Shown: positions 44,429 to 55,193, numbered from the stretch's first letter. The stretch is 64,000 nt of DNA from Paraburkholderia elongata (GCF_013177735.1 NZ_WOEZ01000043.1:175311-239310), one strand, 5' to 3'. Notes: a model not told the origin generated them from the letters alone. A program made the numbers and translations.

Positions 44429-46672
44429 ATGACTACCGAAATCGTTACGAGCGCGCCGCATCCCATCCCTTCCTTCGACGAAGCGATGGCGTTCGTGCGC
44501 GAACACGCGGGCGAAGTGCGGCTCTCTTCGGGCGAGTTGCTGGCGGATCACGCGGCGGGTACGGCGTCGATCATGCGCACGCTCAACGTCGATCCGCCGG
44601 CTGTGCTGGCGGCAGCCTTGTTCGCGCTGACGCCGCATCTGCAAGATCCGGAACGCGTGATCGCTGATAACTTCGGTGAAGAAGTCGCGCAACTGGTTGG
44701 CGACGTACGCAAGTTGCTGCGCCTGGGTACGGTGAGCTTGCGCGCCGCGCAAAATGCGATGCCTGAAGCTGGGCGCGATGCACAGGCCGCACGCCGCGCC
44801 CAGGTCGAGGCGTTGCGCAAGATGCTGCTCGCGTTCGCCCAAGACATTCGTGTCGTGCTGATACGGCTCGCGTCGCGCTTGCAATCGCTGCGTTATTACG
44901 CGGCGGCGAAACTCACACCGTCGCCCGACGTCGCGCGTGAGACGCTCGATATTTACGCGCCGCTCGCCAACCGCCTGGGCATCTGGCAACTGAAATGGGA
45001 GCTCGAGGATCTCGCGCTCCGTTTCGAAGAGCCGGTCACTTACAAGCGCATCGCCAAGCTGCTCGACGAGAAACGCGTCGAGCGCGAAAGTTATGTTGCG
45101 CAGGCGATCGAGCGGCTGCAGCAGGAGTTGGCTGCGGCGAATGTAGAGGCCGAAGTCAGCGGCCGGCCCAAACATATCTATAGCATCTGGCGCAAGATGC
45201 GCGGCAAGGAGCTGGACTTCGCCGAACTGTATGACGTGCGCGCGTTTCGCGTCATCGTGCCGGACATCAAGGATTGCTACACGGTGCTCGGCATCGTGCA
45301 CAACCTGTGGCAGCCGGTGCCGAAAGAGTTCGACGACTACATCTCGCGGCCGAAGCCGAACGGCTATAAATCGTTACACACGGTCGTGATCGGCGACGAC
45401 GGCCGCGCGTTTGAAGTGCAGATCCGCACGCAGGAAATGCATCAGTTCGCCGAGTACGGTGTGGCGGCGCACTGGCGCTACAAGGAAGCGGGCACACGGG
45501 GTTACGGCGGCCAGTTCAGCGCCAATGAGAAGTACGACGAGAAGATCGCGTGGTTGCGTCAACTGCTCGCGTGGAAAGATGAGGTGTCGGAAGGCGAGCA
45601 CGGCGAGAAGCGCGCCGCGCAACCGTGGGAGCAACTGCGGCAGGCTACGCTCGACGACGACCACATCTACGTGCTCACGCCGCAAGCGCGCGTGATTCCG
45701 TTGCCGCACGGCGCGACACCGGTGGACTTCGCGTATCACCTGCATAGCGAACTGGGGCATCGCTGCCGTGGCGCGCGTGTCGACGGCGCGATGGTGCCGC
45801 TCAACACGCAGTTGCAGAACGGTCAGACGGTCGAGATCGTCGCGGTGAAAGAGGGCGGTCCGTCGCGTGACTGGCTCAACCCGCAACTCGGGTATCTGCA
45901 GAGCCATCGGGCGCGGCAAAAAGTGCGCGCGTGGTTCAACGCGGTCGAAGTGCAGGAGCACATCGCGAGCGGCCGTGCGATGGTCGAAAAGACGCTGCAG
46001 CGCGAGGGCAAGACGTCGGTCAATCTCGATCAGCTCGCCGCCAAGCTCGGCTTCAAGACCACCGACGATCTGTTCTCGGTGGTCGGCAAGGAAGAATTCA
46101 GTTTGCGGCTCGTCGAGCAGGCACTGCACGATGCGCCGCCACCCGAGCCCGTAGTCGAAGCGCCGGAACAGTTCGAGAAACGCAGTAGCGGCGCGAGCGT
46201 CGCCCGCGGGGCTTCCACGGGGGTGCTGGTGGTCGGCGTCGACGCGTTGCTCACGCAACTCGCGCGCTGTTGCCGTCCGGCACCGCCCGACGACATCAGC
46301 GGCTTCGTCACGCGCGGCAAGGGCATGTCGATTCACCGCAGCGATTGCCCGACCTTCCTGCGCATGGCCGATCGCGCGCCGGAGCGTGTGTTGCAAACCG
46401 CATGGTCGGCAGATGTCATGAGCGGCCGCGGCCAATCGGTCTATCCCGTCGACCTCAGCATCGAGGCAACGGATCGGCAAGGTCTGCTGCGCGATATCTC
46501 CGAAGTTTTCGCGCGCGAGAAAGTGAATGTGATCGGCGTGAAAACGCAATCGCGTCGTAATGCCGCGTTTATGCAATTCACTGTCGAGGTCTCGAGCGCG
46601 GCGCAAATTCAGCGTGCGTGTACCTTGCTCGGCGAAGTAACAGGCGTGGTGCGCGCTTCGCGCAAGAATTGA
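44429..46672 (+). CDS. relA: RelA-type (p)ppGpp synthetase
   Basis: Stringent-response alarmone synthetase of 747 residues that acts on stalled ribosomes. The N-terminal hydrolase-like domain lacks the HD metal pair: where SpoT has a His-Asp motif this protein reads AALFALTPHLQ, so it should be synthesis only. The synthetase domain (about 225-345) has RPKHIYSIWRKM and YDVRAFRVIVPDIKDCYTVL. TGS (about 405-465, DDHIYVLTPQARVIPLPHGA), a zinc-finger-like region with RCCRPAPPDDISGFVTRGKG, and a C-terminal ACT domain (about 665-745) follow. ATG at 44429 chosen. Confidence 0.94.
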   Translation: MTTEIVTSAPHPIPSFDEAMAFVREHAGEVRLSSGELLADHAAGTASIMRTLNVDPPAVLAAALFALTPHLQDPERVIADNFGEEVAQLVGDVRKLLRLGTVSLRAAQNAMPEAGRDAQAARRAQVEALRKMLLAFAQDIRVVLIRLASRLQSLRYYAAAKLTPSPDVARETLDIYAPLANRLGIWQLKWELEDLALRFEEPVTYKRIAKLLDEKRVERESYVAQAIERLQQELAAANVEAEVSGRPKHIYSIWRKMRGKELDFAELYDVRAFRVIVPDIKDCYTVLGIVHNLWQPVPKEFDDYISRPKPNGYKSLHTVVIGDDGRAFEVQIRTQEMHQFAEYGVAAHWRYKEAGTRGYGGQFSANEKYDEKIAWLRQLLAWKDEVSEGEHGEKRAAQPWEQLRQATLDDDHIYVLTPQARVIPLPHGATPVDFAYHLHSELGHRCRGARVDGAMVPLNTQLQNGQTVEIVAVKEGGPSRDWLNPQLGYLQSHRARQKVRAWFNAVEVQEHIASGRAMVEKTLQREGKTSVNLDQLAAKLGFKTTDDLFSVVGKEEFSLRLVEQALHDAPPPEPVVEAPEQFEKRSSGASVARGASTGVLVVGVDALLTQLARCCRPAPPDDISGFVTRGKGMSIHRSDCPTFLRMADRAPERVLQTAWSADVMSGRGQSVYPVDLSIEATDRQGLLRDISEVFAREKVNVIGVKTQSRRNAAFMQFTVEVSSAAQIQRACTLLGEVTGVVRASRKN

Positions 46673-46761
46673 CGTGCGGGCGAGGCGGCGGGTGCCGACA
46701 GGCATCCGTTCGATGCGCCCGAGCATGTGAGTAGAAATTTAAAGTCGGTGCATAAAAGTAC

Positions 46762-46790
46762 TTGCCAAGCGGTGTGGCGCTCCATATAAT
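46762..46790 (+). promoter_or_regulatory. Promoter of tRNA-Val
   Basis: TTGCCA (46762-46767) and perfect TATAAT (46785-46790) are separated by 17 bases and end 11 bases before the tRNA. This is near-consensus sigma-70. Confidence 0.8.
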
Positions 46791-46801
46791 CTCGTTTCTT
46801 C

Positions 46802-46878
46802 AGGCTCGTAGCTCAGCTGGTTAGAGCACCACCTTGACATGGTGGGGGTCGTTGGTTCGAGTCCAATCGAGCCTACCA
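46802..46878 (+). tRNA. tRNA-Val (GAC)
   Basis: 77-base gene including encoded CCA. Acceptor arms AGGCTCG and CGAGCCT pair fully. The D arm is AGCTCAGCTGGTTAGAGC, the anticodon arm is CCACC-TTGACAT-GGTGG with anticodon GAC, and the T loop has GGTTCGAGTCC. Confidence 0.97.
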
Positions 46879-47041
46879 ACGAAAGAGAAATTCCGGTTTT
46901 ACCGGGGTTTCGCAAACTGCAGTAAGCGCCTCGGCGCAAAAGGCAAATACGGTTATGGCACCGCGAACGTTGACCGAAACTACTTCGGAGCGACGCTAGT
47001 CGAGGACCACTTTCGCCAATGTAGTTTGCAGGAAATGTGAA

Positions 47042-47075
47042 TGCGGCCCCTCGAAAGCGGGGCCGCATTTTTTTT
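47042..47075 (+). terminator. Terminator between tRNA-Val and thrS
   Basis: Perfect 9-bp stem TGCGGCCCC/GGGGCCGCA, loop TCGAAAGC, then T8. It lies 164 bases after the tRNA and 55 before the thrS ATG. It either ends the tRNA transcript or serves as a leader attenuator for thrS. Confidence 0.85.
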
Positions 47076-47129
47076 GGCTTTTTGATCTGCTTGCATGTGC
47101 CGCCGCCGGTCGGCATCACGGAGAACGCA

Positions 47130-49037
47130 ATGGTTTCGATACGTCTGCCTGACGGTTCTGTTCGACAGTACGAGCATCCGGTGACCGTCGCCGAAGTGGC
47201 CGCGTCGATCGGCCCCGGCCTCGCGAAGGCCGCGCTCGGCGGCAAGATCGACGGTGAACTCGTCGACACGTCCACGCTGATCGATCGCGACGTGGCGCTT
47301 GCCATCGTCACCGAGAAAGACGCAGACGGTCTCGATATCATTCGCCACTCCGCAGCGCACTTGCTCGCGTACGCGGTGAAGGATCTGTATCCGGAAGCGC
47401 AAGTCACGATCGGTCCGGTGATCGACAACGGCTTCTACTACGACTTCGCCTACAACCGTCCCTTCACGCCCGAAGATCTCGAGAAGATCGAAAAGCGCAT
47501 GCAGGAGCTCGCGAAAAAAGACGAGCCGGTCTCGCGTCGCGTGGTGACGCGCGGCGAAGCGGTCGACTATTTCAAGAGCATCGGCGAAAAGTACAAGGCT
47601 GAGATCATCGAATCGATTCCGGCTACCGACGAAATCAAGCTGTATTCGCACGGCGGCTTCACCGATCTGTGCCGTGGCCCGCACGTGCCGTCCACCGGCA
47701 AGCTGAAGGTCTTCAAGCTGATGAAGGTGGCCGGCGCCTACTGGCGCGGCGATTCGAAGAACGAGCAGTTGCAGCGTATCTACGGTACGGCCTGGACGAA
47801 GAAGGAAGACCAGGACGCCTACCTGCACATGCTCGAAGAGGCGGAAAAGCGCGATCACCGCAAGCTCGGCAAGCAACTCGATCTGTTCCATATGCAAGAC
47901 GAGTCGCCGGGCATGGTGTTCTGGCATCCGCGTGGCTGGACGCTGTGGCAGCAGGTCGAGCAGTACATGCGCCGCCGCGTGAACAATGCCGGCTACCTCG
48001 AAATCAAGACGCCGATGATCATGGACCGTTCGCTTTGGGAAGCGTCCGGCCACTGGCAGAACTATCGTGAAAACATGTTCACGACCGAGTCGGAAAAGCG
48101 CGACTACGCGATCAAGCCGATGAACTGCCCGGGTCACGTGCAGGTGTTCAACCACGGTCTGCGCTCGTATCGCGATCTGCCGCTGCGTTACGCGGAATTC
48201 GGCTCGTGCCACCGCAATGAATCGTCGGGCGCGCTGCACGGCCTGATGCGCGTGCGCGGTTTCGTGCAGGACGACGCACACATTTTCTGTACCGAAGACC
48301 AGTTCATCAGCGAATCGATCGCGTTCAACACGCTGGCGATGAGCGTCTATAAGGACTTCGGCTTCGACAATGTCGAGATCAAGCTGTCGCTGCGCCCGGA
48401 TGCGCGTGCCGGCACGGATGAGACATGGGATCGTGCGGAGCAGGGCCTGCGCGAGGCGCTGACGGCGTGCGGCGTGACGTGGGAAGAGTTGCAGGGCGAG
48501 GGTGCGTTCTACGGCCCGAAGGTCGAGTACCACATCAAGGACGCACTCGGCCGCTCGTGGCAGTGCGGCACGTTGCAGCTCGATATGGTGCTGCCGGAGC
48601 GCCTGGGCGCCGAATACGTCGCCGAAGACAATAGCCGTCGCCGCCCGATCATGCTGCACCGGGCAATCGTCGGATCAATGGAGCGCTTTCTCGGTATTCT
48701 GATCGAGCACCATGCTGGTGCAATGCCGTCGTGGCTCGCGCCCATGCAGGTTGTGGTGATGAATATCGCGGAAAGTCAGACCGAATATGCGCAGTCTCTA
48801 GCCCAATCGTTGCAAAAACAAGGGGTTAGAGTAGAGGCCGATTTGCGCAACGAGAAGATTAGCTATAAAATACGGGAGCACACGCTAGAAAAGGTGCCGT
48901 ACCTGCTCGTGGTCGGCGACAAAGAGCGTGAAGCCCAAACGGTAGCCGTGCGTGCCCGTGGTGGTGTCGATCTAGGCGTGATGCCTCTCGATACCTTCAT
49001 TGAGCGTCTGCGCCAGGACGTGCAGTCGTTCAACTGA
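47130..49037 (+). CDS. thrS: Threonine-tRNA ligase
   Basis: Class II synthetase of 635 residues. An N-terminal TGS domain (about 1-62), an editing domain with the [11 protein letters not shown] motif near 72 and a zinc-binding catalytic core with [20 protein letters not shown] near 331 (zinc Cys), [20 protein letters not shown] near 368 and [20 protein letters not shown] near 508 are followed by the anticodon-binding domain. ATG at 47130 chosen with ACGGAGA upstream. It heads the operon thrS-infC-rpmI-rplT-pheST-ihfA, as in E. coli. Confidence 0.97.
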   Translation: MVSIRLPDGSVRQYEHPVTVAEVAASIGPGLAKAALGGKIDGELVDTSTLIDRDVALAIVTEKDADGLDIIRHSAAHLLAYAVKDLYPEAQVTIGPVIDNGFYYDFAYNRPFTPEDLEKIEKRMQELAKKDEPVSRRVVTRGEAVDYFKSIGEKYKAEIIESIPATDEIKLYSHGGFTDLCRGPHVPSTGKLKVFKLMKVAGAYWRGDSKNEQLQRIYGTAWTKKEDQDAYLHMLEEAEKRDHRKLGKQLDLFHMQDESPGMVFWHPRGWTLWQQVEQYMRRRVNNAGYLEIKTPMIMDRSLWEASGHWQNYRENMFTTESEKRDYAIKPMNCPGHVQVFNHGLRSYRDLPLRYAEFGSCHRNESSGALHGLMRVRGFVQDDAHIFCTEDQFISESIAFNTLAMSVYKDFGFDNVEIKLSLRPDARAGTDETWDRAEQGLREALTACGVTWEELQGEGAFYGPKVEYHIKDALGRSWQCGTLQLDMVLPERLGAEYVAEDNSRRRPIMLHRAIVGSMERFLGILIEHHAGAMPSWLAPMQVVVMNIAESQTEYAQSLAQSLQKQGVRVEADLRNEKISYKIREHTLEKVPYLLVVGDKEREAQTVAVRARGGVDLGVMPLDTFIERLRQDVQSFN

Positions 49038-49086
49038 GCCACTTGGCAGCCCGGCTCGTTTTTTTAATTTTTAGAGGAAACGTAAC

Positions 49087-49611
49087 ATCGCTACTGATAA
49101 GTCTGCGCACCGCATCAACGGTGAGATTACAGCACCCGAGGTGCGTCTGGTCGGCGTCGAGAACGAACCGCTCGGCATCGTGAAACTCGCTGATGCGTTC
49201 CGTATGTCGGAACAGCAAGACGTGGATCTGGTCGAAATCGCTCCGCAAGCGGTTCCGCCGGTTTGCCGATTGATGGACTACGGCAAGTTCAAGTACTCGG
49301 AAGCGAAGAAGCAACACGAGGCCAAGCTGAAGCAGAAGATTGTCCAGGTTAAGGAAGTCAAATTCCGCCCGGGCACCGATGACGGCGATTACAACGTCAA
49401 GCTGCGCAACCTCATCCGCTTCCTTGACGACGGCGACAAGACGAAAATCACGTTGCGTTTCCGTGGCCGCGAAATGGCTCACCAGGAAATCGGTATGCGC
49501 ATGCTCGAGCGCCTGCGCACGGACCTCGACGAAGTCGGTCAGGTCGAGCAGATGCCGAAAATGGAAGGGCGCCAGATGATCATGGTGCTCGCGCCGAAGA
49601 AAAAGAAGTAA
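49087..49611 (+). CDS. infC: Translation initiation factor IF-3, ATC start codon
   Basis: IF-3, 174 residues, which binds the 30S subunit and checks start codons. Domains: N-terminal (about 10-75, [20 protein letters not shown]), basic linker and C-terminal (about 85-170, [20 protein letters not shown]). No ATG, GTG or TTG lies at the right place; the frame begins at ATC (ATC GCT ACT GAT AAG), with GAGG nine bases upstream. IF-3 rejects non-canonical starts, so this gives autorepression, as with the AUU start in E. coli. A shorter frame from GTG at 49141 would lack the conserved first 18 residues. Confidence 0.95.
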   Translation: MATDKSAHRINGEITAPEVRLVGVENEPLGIVKLADAFRMSEQQDVDLVEIAPQAVPPVCRLMDYGKFKYSEAKKQHEAKLKQKIVQVKEVKFRPGTDDGDYNVKLRNLIRFLDDGDKTKITLRFRGREMAHQEIGMRMLERLRTDLDEVGQVEQMPKMEGRQMIMVLAPKKKK

Positions 49612-49617
49612 GCGATT

Positions 49618-49649
49618 GGAGTGGCGGCGCGCCATGTGGCGCGTGCTCC
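49618..49649 (+). other. Hairpin in the infC-rpmI intergenic region
   Basis: GGAG/CTCC outer and CGCGCC/GGCGCG inner pairing without a T tract, in a 247-base gap before rpmI. In E. coli the corresponding gap carries the L20 operator for rpmI-rplT; whether this hairpin is part of such an element is not shown. Confidence 0.4.
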
Positions 49650-49858
49650 GGTTGTGAAAGATAGAACGATGCTGTGCCGGGTGTCCGGCGTGGTATCGGC
49701 AAGTTTCGGATCGGTGCCTATGCAAATGGGCGCTGTTTCCTGAAAAGCGGCTGCCGGCGGTATCGGCAGTCTGCATACCAAGTGGAATGGGTTTCGAAGG
49801 GCGGGTAATGGCCATCTGGCCGACCGCACACCCATATCCATCTAATAATGGAGTTGTC

Positions 49859-50056
49859 ATGCCGAAGATGAAGACCAAGAAGAGTGCTGCAAAGCGCTTC
49901 GTGGTGCGTCCGGGCGGTACCGTCAAGCGCGGTCAAGCCTTCAAGCGCCACATTCTTACCAAGAAGACCACCAAGAACAAACGCCATCTGCGCGGTTCCA
50001 CGTCAGTTCATGAAGCAGATATGAACTCCGTGCGCGCAATGCTGCCGTTCGCTTAA
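49859..50056 (+). CDS. rpmI: 50S ribosomal protein L35
   Basis: A basic 65-residue protein beginning [20 protein letters not shown] and containing [14 protein letters not shown], the usual L35 pattern. GGAG lies six bases before the ATG. The rplT gene follows 29 bases later. Confidence 0.96.
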   Translation: MPKMKTKKSAAKRFVVRPGGTVKRGQAFKRHILTKKTTKNKRHLRGSTSVHEADMNSVRAMLPFA

Positions 50057-50085
50057 CCCTTAACCGAAACTCATAGGAGCGAAAT

Positions 50086-50445
50086 ATGCCTCGAGTAAAA
50101 CGTGGGGTTACCGCACGGGCCCGTCACAAGAAGATCATCAAGCTGGCCAAGGGTTACCGCGGCCGTCGCAATAACGTCTATCGCATCGCCAAGCAGGCGG
50201 TCATGCGCGCAGGCCAATACGCCTACCGCGATCGCCGCAACAAGAAGCGTGTGTTCCGTGCATTGTGGATCACGCGTATCAACGCGGCGGTGCGTCAGCA
50301 CGACATGACGTACAGCGTGTTCATCAACGGCCTGAAGAAGGCTTCGATCGAACTCGACCGCAAGGTGCTGGCCGACATGGCTGTGTTCGACAAGGCTGCT
50401 TTTGCTGCGATCGTTCAGCAGGTGAAAGCCGCCGTTGCAGCCTGA
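50086..50445 (+). CDS. rplT: 50S ribosomal protein L20
   Basis: A 119-residue basic protein with [19 protein letters not shown], a long helical N-terminus, and the C-terminal globular part ([20 protein letters not shown]). It is required early in 50S assembly and in E. coli also represses rpmI-rplT translation. AGGAGC precedes the start. Confidence 0.97.
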
Positions 50446-50515
50446 TTGCGCTTTGGGCAATTAAACTGCGTGGTTCGTTGCAGCGAACATCCGGTAGTCT
50501 CGGTGACGCTGCAGC

Positions 50516-50547
50516 AAAAACGGGGCTCCTCACCGAGCCCCGTTTTT
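50516..50547 (+). terminator. Terminator/attenuator before pheS
   Basis: AAAAACGGGGCTC/GAGCCCCGTTTTT with a six-base loop. CTCGGTGA upstream (50499-50506) pairs perfectly with TCACCGAG (50530-50537), which includes the start of the terminator's right arm, so the two folds exclude each other. I find no Phe-rich leader peptide like the one in E. coli pheST. Confidence 0.8.
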
Positions 50548-50602
50548 GTTGGTCGAACCAGTTTTGCATCGATTGAACACTGACGTTGAAATGATGGGAT
50601 CA

Positions 50603-51616
50603 ATGGATCTGGACCAGATTGTCGCCGACGCGCAAAAAGCCTTCGCAGAAGCCTCCGACGTCACCTCCCTCGAGAACGAGAAAGCACGCTTTCTTGGTAA
50701 ATCGGGTGCGTTGACCGAGCTATTGAAGGGCCTTGGCAAACTCGATCCCGAAACGCGCAAGACCGAAGGCGCACGGATCAACCTCGTCAAGCAACAAGTG
50801 GAAGCCGCGCTGACGGCCCGCCGTCAGGCGCTGGCCGACGCGTTGCTGAACCAGCGCCTCGCCGCTGAAGCCATCGACGTCACGCTGCCCGGCCGCGGCA
50901 CCGGTGCAGGCAGCCTGCACCCGGTGATGCGCACGTGGGAGCGCGTCGAACAGATTTTCCGGTCGATCGGATTCGACGTGGCCGACGGCCCCGAAATCGA
51001 AACCGACTGGTACAACTTCACCTCGCTGAACAGCCCGGAAAACCATCCGGCGCGTTCGATGCAGGACACCTTCTACGTCGACGGCAAAGATGCCGACGGC
51101 CGCCAACTGCTGCTGCGCACGCACACCAGCCCGATGCAGGTGCGTTACGCGCGTACCAACACGCCGCCGATCAAGGTGATCGTGCCGGGTCGCACGTATC
51201 GTGTGGACAGCGATGCGACTCACTCGCCGATGTTCAACCAGGTTGAAGGCCTGTGGATCGACGAGAACATCAGCTTCGCGGATCTGAAGGGCGTCTACTC
51301 CGACTTCCTCAAGAAATTCTTCGAGCGCGACGACATTCTCGTGCGCTTCCGTCCGTCGTACTTTCCGTTCACCGAACCGTCGGCTGAAATCGACATGCTG
51401 TTCGAAACGGGTAAGAACGCGGGCAAGTGGCTCGAAATTTCGGGGTCCGGCCAGGTTCACCCCACGGTGATCCGCAACATGGGCCTCGATCCCGAGCGTT
51501 ACATCGGCTTTGCTTTCGGCAGCGGCCTCGAGCGGCTCACGATGTTGCGTTACGGCGTGCAAGACCTGCGTCTGTTCTTCGAAAACGACCTGCGTTTCCT
51601 GCGTCAATTCGCGTGA
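50603..51616 (+). CDS. pheS: Phenylalanine-tRNA ligase alpha subunit
   Basis: Catalytic class II subunit of 337 residues. A coiled-coil N-terminus (about 1-90) is followed by the core with [20 protein letters not shown] near 96, motif 2 [20 protein letters not shown] near 173, [15 protein letters not shown] and the motif 3 [20 protein letters not shown] near 298. The active-site Ala of the Gly/Ser variant class is not judged here. ATG at 50603 chosen to match the family start [11 protein letters not shown]. Confidence 0.95.
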   Translation: MDLDQIVADAQKAFAEASDVTSLENEKARFLGKSGALTELLKGLGKLDPETRKTEGARINLVKQQVEAALTARRQALADALLNQRLAAEAIDVTLPGRGTGAGSLHPVMRTWERVEQIFRSIGFDVADGPEIETDWYNFTSLNSPENHPARSMQDTFYVDGKDADGRQLLLRTHTSPMQVRYARTNTPPIKVIVPGRTYRVDSDATHSPMFNQVEGLWIDENISFADLKGVYSDFLKKFFERDDILVRFRPSYFPFTEPSAEIDMLFETGKNAGKWLEISGSGQVHPTVIRNMGLDPERYIGFAFGSGLERLTMLRYGVQDLRLFFENDLRFLRQFA

Positions 51617-51758
51617 ACCGGCGCGTACGAACGCGACTAGCATAGAGCGCGGCACTGCACACAGTGCGTGCCGCCAGCAGCGTCCCCGGCAGTGCCCAAT
51701 GAATCAATGGGCCGCCTGCCGGACGTGGACCTAACCTGATCAGAACGTACACAGAACC

Positions 51759-54052
51759 ATGCAATTCCCGGAATCCTGGCTGAGAACCTTTGTCGATCCG
51801 CAACTGACGACCGATGAGCTGTCGCACGCGTTGACGATGGCGGGTCTCGAAGTCGAAGACCTGCGGCCGGCCGCGCCGCCGACCTCGAAGATCGTCGTCG
51901 GCCAGGTGCTGGAAGTCGTCAAGCACCCGGACGCAGACAAGCTCAACGTGTGTCAGGTCGACGCCGGCACGGGCGCCACGCTGAACATCGTGTGCGGTGC
52001 GCCGAATGTCGCGCCTGGCATCAAGGTGCCGGTCGCGCTGGTCGGCGCTCAACTGCCGCCGGCCGAAGAGGGCGGCACGCCGTTCGCGATCAAGCTCTCG
52101 AAGCTGCGCGGCGTGGAAAGTCAGGGCATGCTGTGCTCGGCACGCGAACTGAAGCTCTCGGAAGATCATAGCGGCCTGATGATCTTGCCGGAAGATACGC
52201 CGATCGGCCAGGACATCCGCGAAACGCTCAATCTCGATGACACGGTTTTCGAAATCAAGCTGACGCCGAACAAGGCGGACTGCCTGTCGGTGTTCGGCGT
52301 GGCGCGCGAGACTTCGACCGGTTTGATCTCGAGCGGGTGCAGCGTCTTGAGCGTTCGGGTCAGCGCAGCATTTCCGCGCTCGTCGACATCTCGAACTATG
52401 TGATGCTCGAACTCGGCCGTCCGTCGCACGTGTTCGATCTGGACAAGATCCACGGCGGCATGGACGTGCGTTGGGGCCGCAAGGGCGAAACGCTCAAGCT
52501 GCTGAACGGCAACACCGTCGAACTCGATGAAACCGTCGGCGTGATCGCCGATGAACAGCACATCGAAAGCCTCGCCGGCATCATGGGCGGCGACAGCACG
52601 GCCGTTACGCTCGACACCACCAACATCTATCTCGAAGCGGCGTTCTGGTGGCCGGATAGCATTCGCGGCCGCTCGCGCAAGTACAACTTCTCGACCGATG
52701 CGGGTCATCGTTTCGAGCGCGGCGTCGATTACGCGACCACCGTCGAACACATCGAACGCATCACGCAATTGGTCCTCGATATCTGCGGCGGCGAAGCCGG
52801 CCCGGTCGACGATCAGATCGTCAACGTGCCGAAGCGTGAGCCGGTGAAGATGCGTGTCTCGCGTGCGAACCGCATCATCGGCATCAAGGTCGAAGCGGAC
52901 GAAATCGCGCAGATCTTCACGCGTCTCGGCCTCACGTTCGAACGCGATGGCGACACGTTCTCGGTCATGCCGCCGTCGTACCGCTTCGACATCGAAATCG
53001 AAGAAGACCTGATCGAAGAAGTCGCGCGTATCTATGGCTTCGAAAAGATCCCCGCGCGTCCGCCGGTCGCGACCAGCGAAATGCTGTCGACCAACGAAAC
53101 GCAGCGCTCGATCCACGTGATCCGTCACGCGCTTGCCGCGCGCGATTACGCGGAAACGGTCAACTTCAGTTTCGTGGACGCCGAGTGGGAGCAGGACTTC
53201 GCCGGCAACGACAAGCCGGTACGTCTGTTGAATCCGATAGCGAGCCAGTTGTCGGTGATGCGCACCACGCTGTTCGGTAGCCTGATCAACGTGTTGCGCA
53301 CGAACCTGAACCGTCGCGCGGCTGATCGCGTGCGCGTGTTCGAAGCCGGCCGCGTGTTCTTGCACGATCCGTCGATCAAGGCAGGCGAGCTGACAGTAGA
53401 AGGTTTCGCGCAGCCGAAGATGATCGGTGGCCTTGCCTATGGTCCCGCGTTCGAAGAGCAATGGGGCGTGCAAACGCGCGTAGTCGACTACTTCGACGTG
53501 AAGGGCGATCTGGAAGCCGTGCTTGCGCCGGCCGTGGCGCGTTTCGTGAAAGCGGAGCATCCGGCATTGCATCCGGGCCGCAGCGCGCGTATTGAACTGA
53601 ATGGCCGCGCAGTGGGCTGGATTGGCGAATTGCATCCGCGCTGGATGCAAAAGTATGATTTACCGCATGCACCGATTCTGTTTGAAATCGAAGCGGAAGC
53701 ATTAATGCAGCGCGTATTGCCGACTCCGACGGACGTGTCTAAATTCCCGCCGGTGCGTCGTGATATTGCGGTGGTCGTCGATCAGAAAATCGAGGTGCAA
53801 GCGCTGCTCGACGAGCTTCAGAAGGCTCAGTCCGAAGAAGCCTGCAAGACTGTTCAGAAGGTTGCGCTTTTTGACGAATTCCGTCCAAAATCAAACACTT
53901 CCGGTGGTCTGGCTGCTCACGAGAAAAGCCTTGCGTTCCGTGTGACCTTGCAAGATACTGGCGGGACCCTTCAGGATGAAACGGTCGATTTGGCCATTCA
54001 AACTCTGGTGGAACGTCTGGCTCGAGTATATGGCGCAAGGTTGCGTGGATAA
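51759..54052 (+). pseudogene. pheT: Phenylalanine-tRNA ligase beta subunit, frameshifted
   Basis: The reading frame is in two parts. The first (51759 to about 52310, 184 codons) encodes the N-terminal OB-fold tRNA-binding part up to [17 protein letters not shown]; it then runs out of homology and stops at 52403. The second, in another frame (homology from about 52343 to 54052), runs [20 protein letters not shown] through the editing, B5 and C-terminal anticodon-binding (FDX-ACB) domains to the normal end. By comparison with E. coli PheT about 58 codons should separate these; only 32 bases do, so about 140 bases are missing. Otherwise conservation is excellent. PheT is essential, so an assembly error or a second copy elsewhere should be considered. 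Confidence 0.85.
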
Positions 54053-54121
54053 CCCGCATTTAACATTTGCACGGCATTTTTCCGCAACTTCCGTTTCTGC
54101 TTGGCGCGCCATTTGATAGAT

Positions 54122-54532
54122 ATGAATGAAATGAACTCGAGTGATTTCGAAGCCCTTCTTACGGCGCAACGCAGCGCCATGATTCGCGAAATTCCGACAT
54201 CACCCGCGGCCGTTTCCACCGAAACGCCGACGCTGACCAAAGCTGAACTTGCCGAGTTGCTGTTCGACAATGTCGGGCTCAACAAGCGGGAAGCGAAAGA
54301 CATGGTCGAAGCGTTCTTCGAGGTGATCCGCGACGCGCTGGAGAGTGGCGATAGCGTGAAGCTGTCGGGGTTCGGCAACTTTCAGTTGCGCGACAAACCC
54401 CAGCGTCCCGGCAGAAACCCGAAGACCGGCGAGGCGATTCCGATCGCCGCGCGCCGCGTTGTGACGTTCCATGCAAGTCAAAAGCTGAAAGCGCTGGTTG
54501 AGAACGGCGCTGAAGCGAGCTTCGCGCGCTGA
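54122..54532 (+). CDS. ihfA: Integration host factor subunit alpha
   Basis: HU/IHF-family DNA-bending protein. The IHF-alpha core starts at about residue 38 ([20 protein letters not shown]) and includes [20 protein letters not shown], the DNA-intercalating Pro arm. An extra N-terminus of about 37 residues ([20 protein letters not shown]) is absent from the E. coli protein; I recall it from Burkholderia. Length 136. ATG at 54122 chosen. Confidence 0.93.
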   Translation: MNEMNSSDFEALLTAQRSAMIREIPTSPAAVSTETPTLTKAELAELLFDNVGLNKREAKDMVEAFFEVIRDALESGDSVKLSGFGNFQLRDKPQRPGRNPKTGEAIPIAARRVVTFHASQKLKALVENGAEASFAR

Positions 54533-54578
54533 TTGACTGGCGCGTTCCTGCGCAACCCACCACGACGGCTAACTGACG

Positions 54579-54983
54579 ATGACAGCGACGATCGAAAAAG
54601 TCGTCTTGCCTCCGATTCCGGCGAAGCGCTACTTCACGATTGGTGAGGTCAGCGAACTATGCGGCGTGAAACCGCATGTGCTGCGCTATTGGGAACAGGA
54701 GTTCACGCAGTTGAGGCCGGTTAAACGGCGCGGCAATCGCCGGTACTACCAGCATCATGAGGTGCTGTTGATCCGGCGGATTCGTGAGTTGCTGTATGAG
54801 CAGGGCTTCACGATCAACGGTGCGCGCAATCGGCTTGAGTCGCATGGCGGTGGTGCGCAGGGTGCGCCGGCTGATGTGGTCGAGGAAGGCGAGGGCGCAG
54901 CGGCGCCGGCAGCAGCGGCTACGGTGGACGTCGAGCAGTTGCGCAAGGAATTACTGCACGTGATCGATTTGTTGGGTCACTAG
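54579..54983 (+). CDS. MerR-family transcriptional regulator
   Basis: A 134-residue protein with an N-terminal MerR winged helix (about 17-85: [40 protein letters not shown]) and an Ala-rich linker with a short C-terminal helix. It has no metal-binding Cys. It is the usual MerR neighbour of ihfA in proteobacteria, with unknown targets. Confidence 0.9.
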   Translation: MTATIEKVVLPPIPAKRYFTIGEVSELCGVKPHVLRYWEQEFTQLRPVKRRGNRRYYQHHEVLLIRRIRELLYEQGFTINGARNRLESHGGGAQGAPADVVEEGEGAAAPAAAATVDVEQLRKELLHVIDLLGH

Positions 54984-55006
54984 TTTGCTTTGTTAGCGCA
55001 GAGCGG

Positions 55007-55035
55007 TTCTAATCGCTCGAAGTGTCTGTTATAAT
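55007..55035 (+). promoter_or_regulatory. Promoter of tRNA-Pro
   Basis: Perfect TATAAT at 55030-55035, 11 bases before the tRNA; the -35 (TTCTAA, 17-base spacer) is weak. Confidence 0.5.
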
Positions 55036-55046
55036 TTTTAGCTGTT

Positions 55047-55124
<78 letters not shown>

Positions 55125-55128
55125 GATC

Positions 55129-55160
55129 AAAGCCGCACGCCGTAAGGCGTTGCGGCTTTT
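55129..55160 (+). terminator. Terminator after tRNA-Pro
   Basis: Imperfect stem AAAGCCGCACGCC/GGCGTTGCGGCTTT with loop GTAA, then T tract. It begins five bases after the CCA. Confidence 0.85.
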
Positions 55161-55193
55161 TCATTGGTGCCTGAAATTTGGGCAAAGCAGAAG

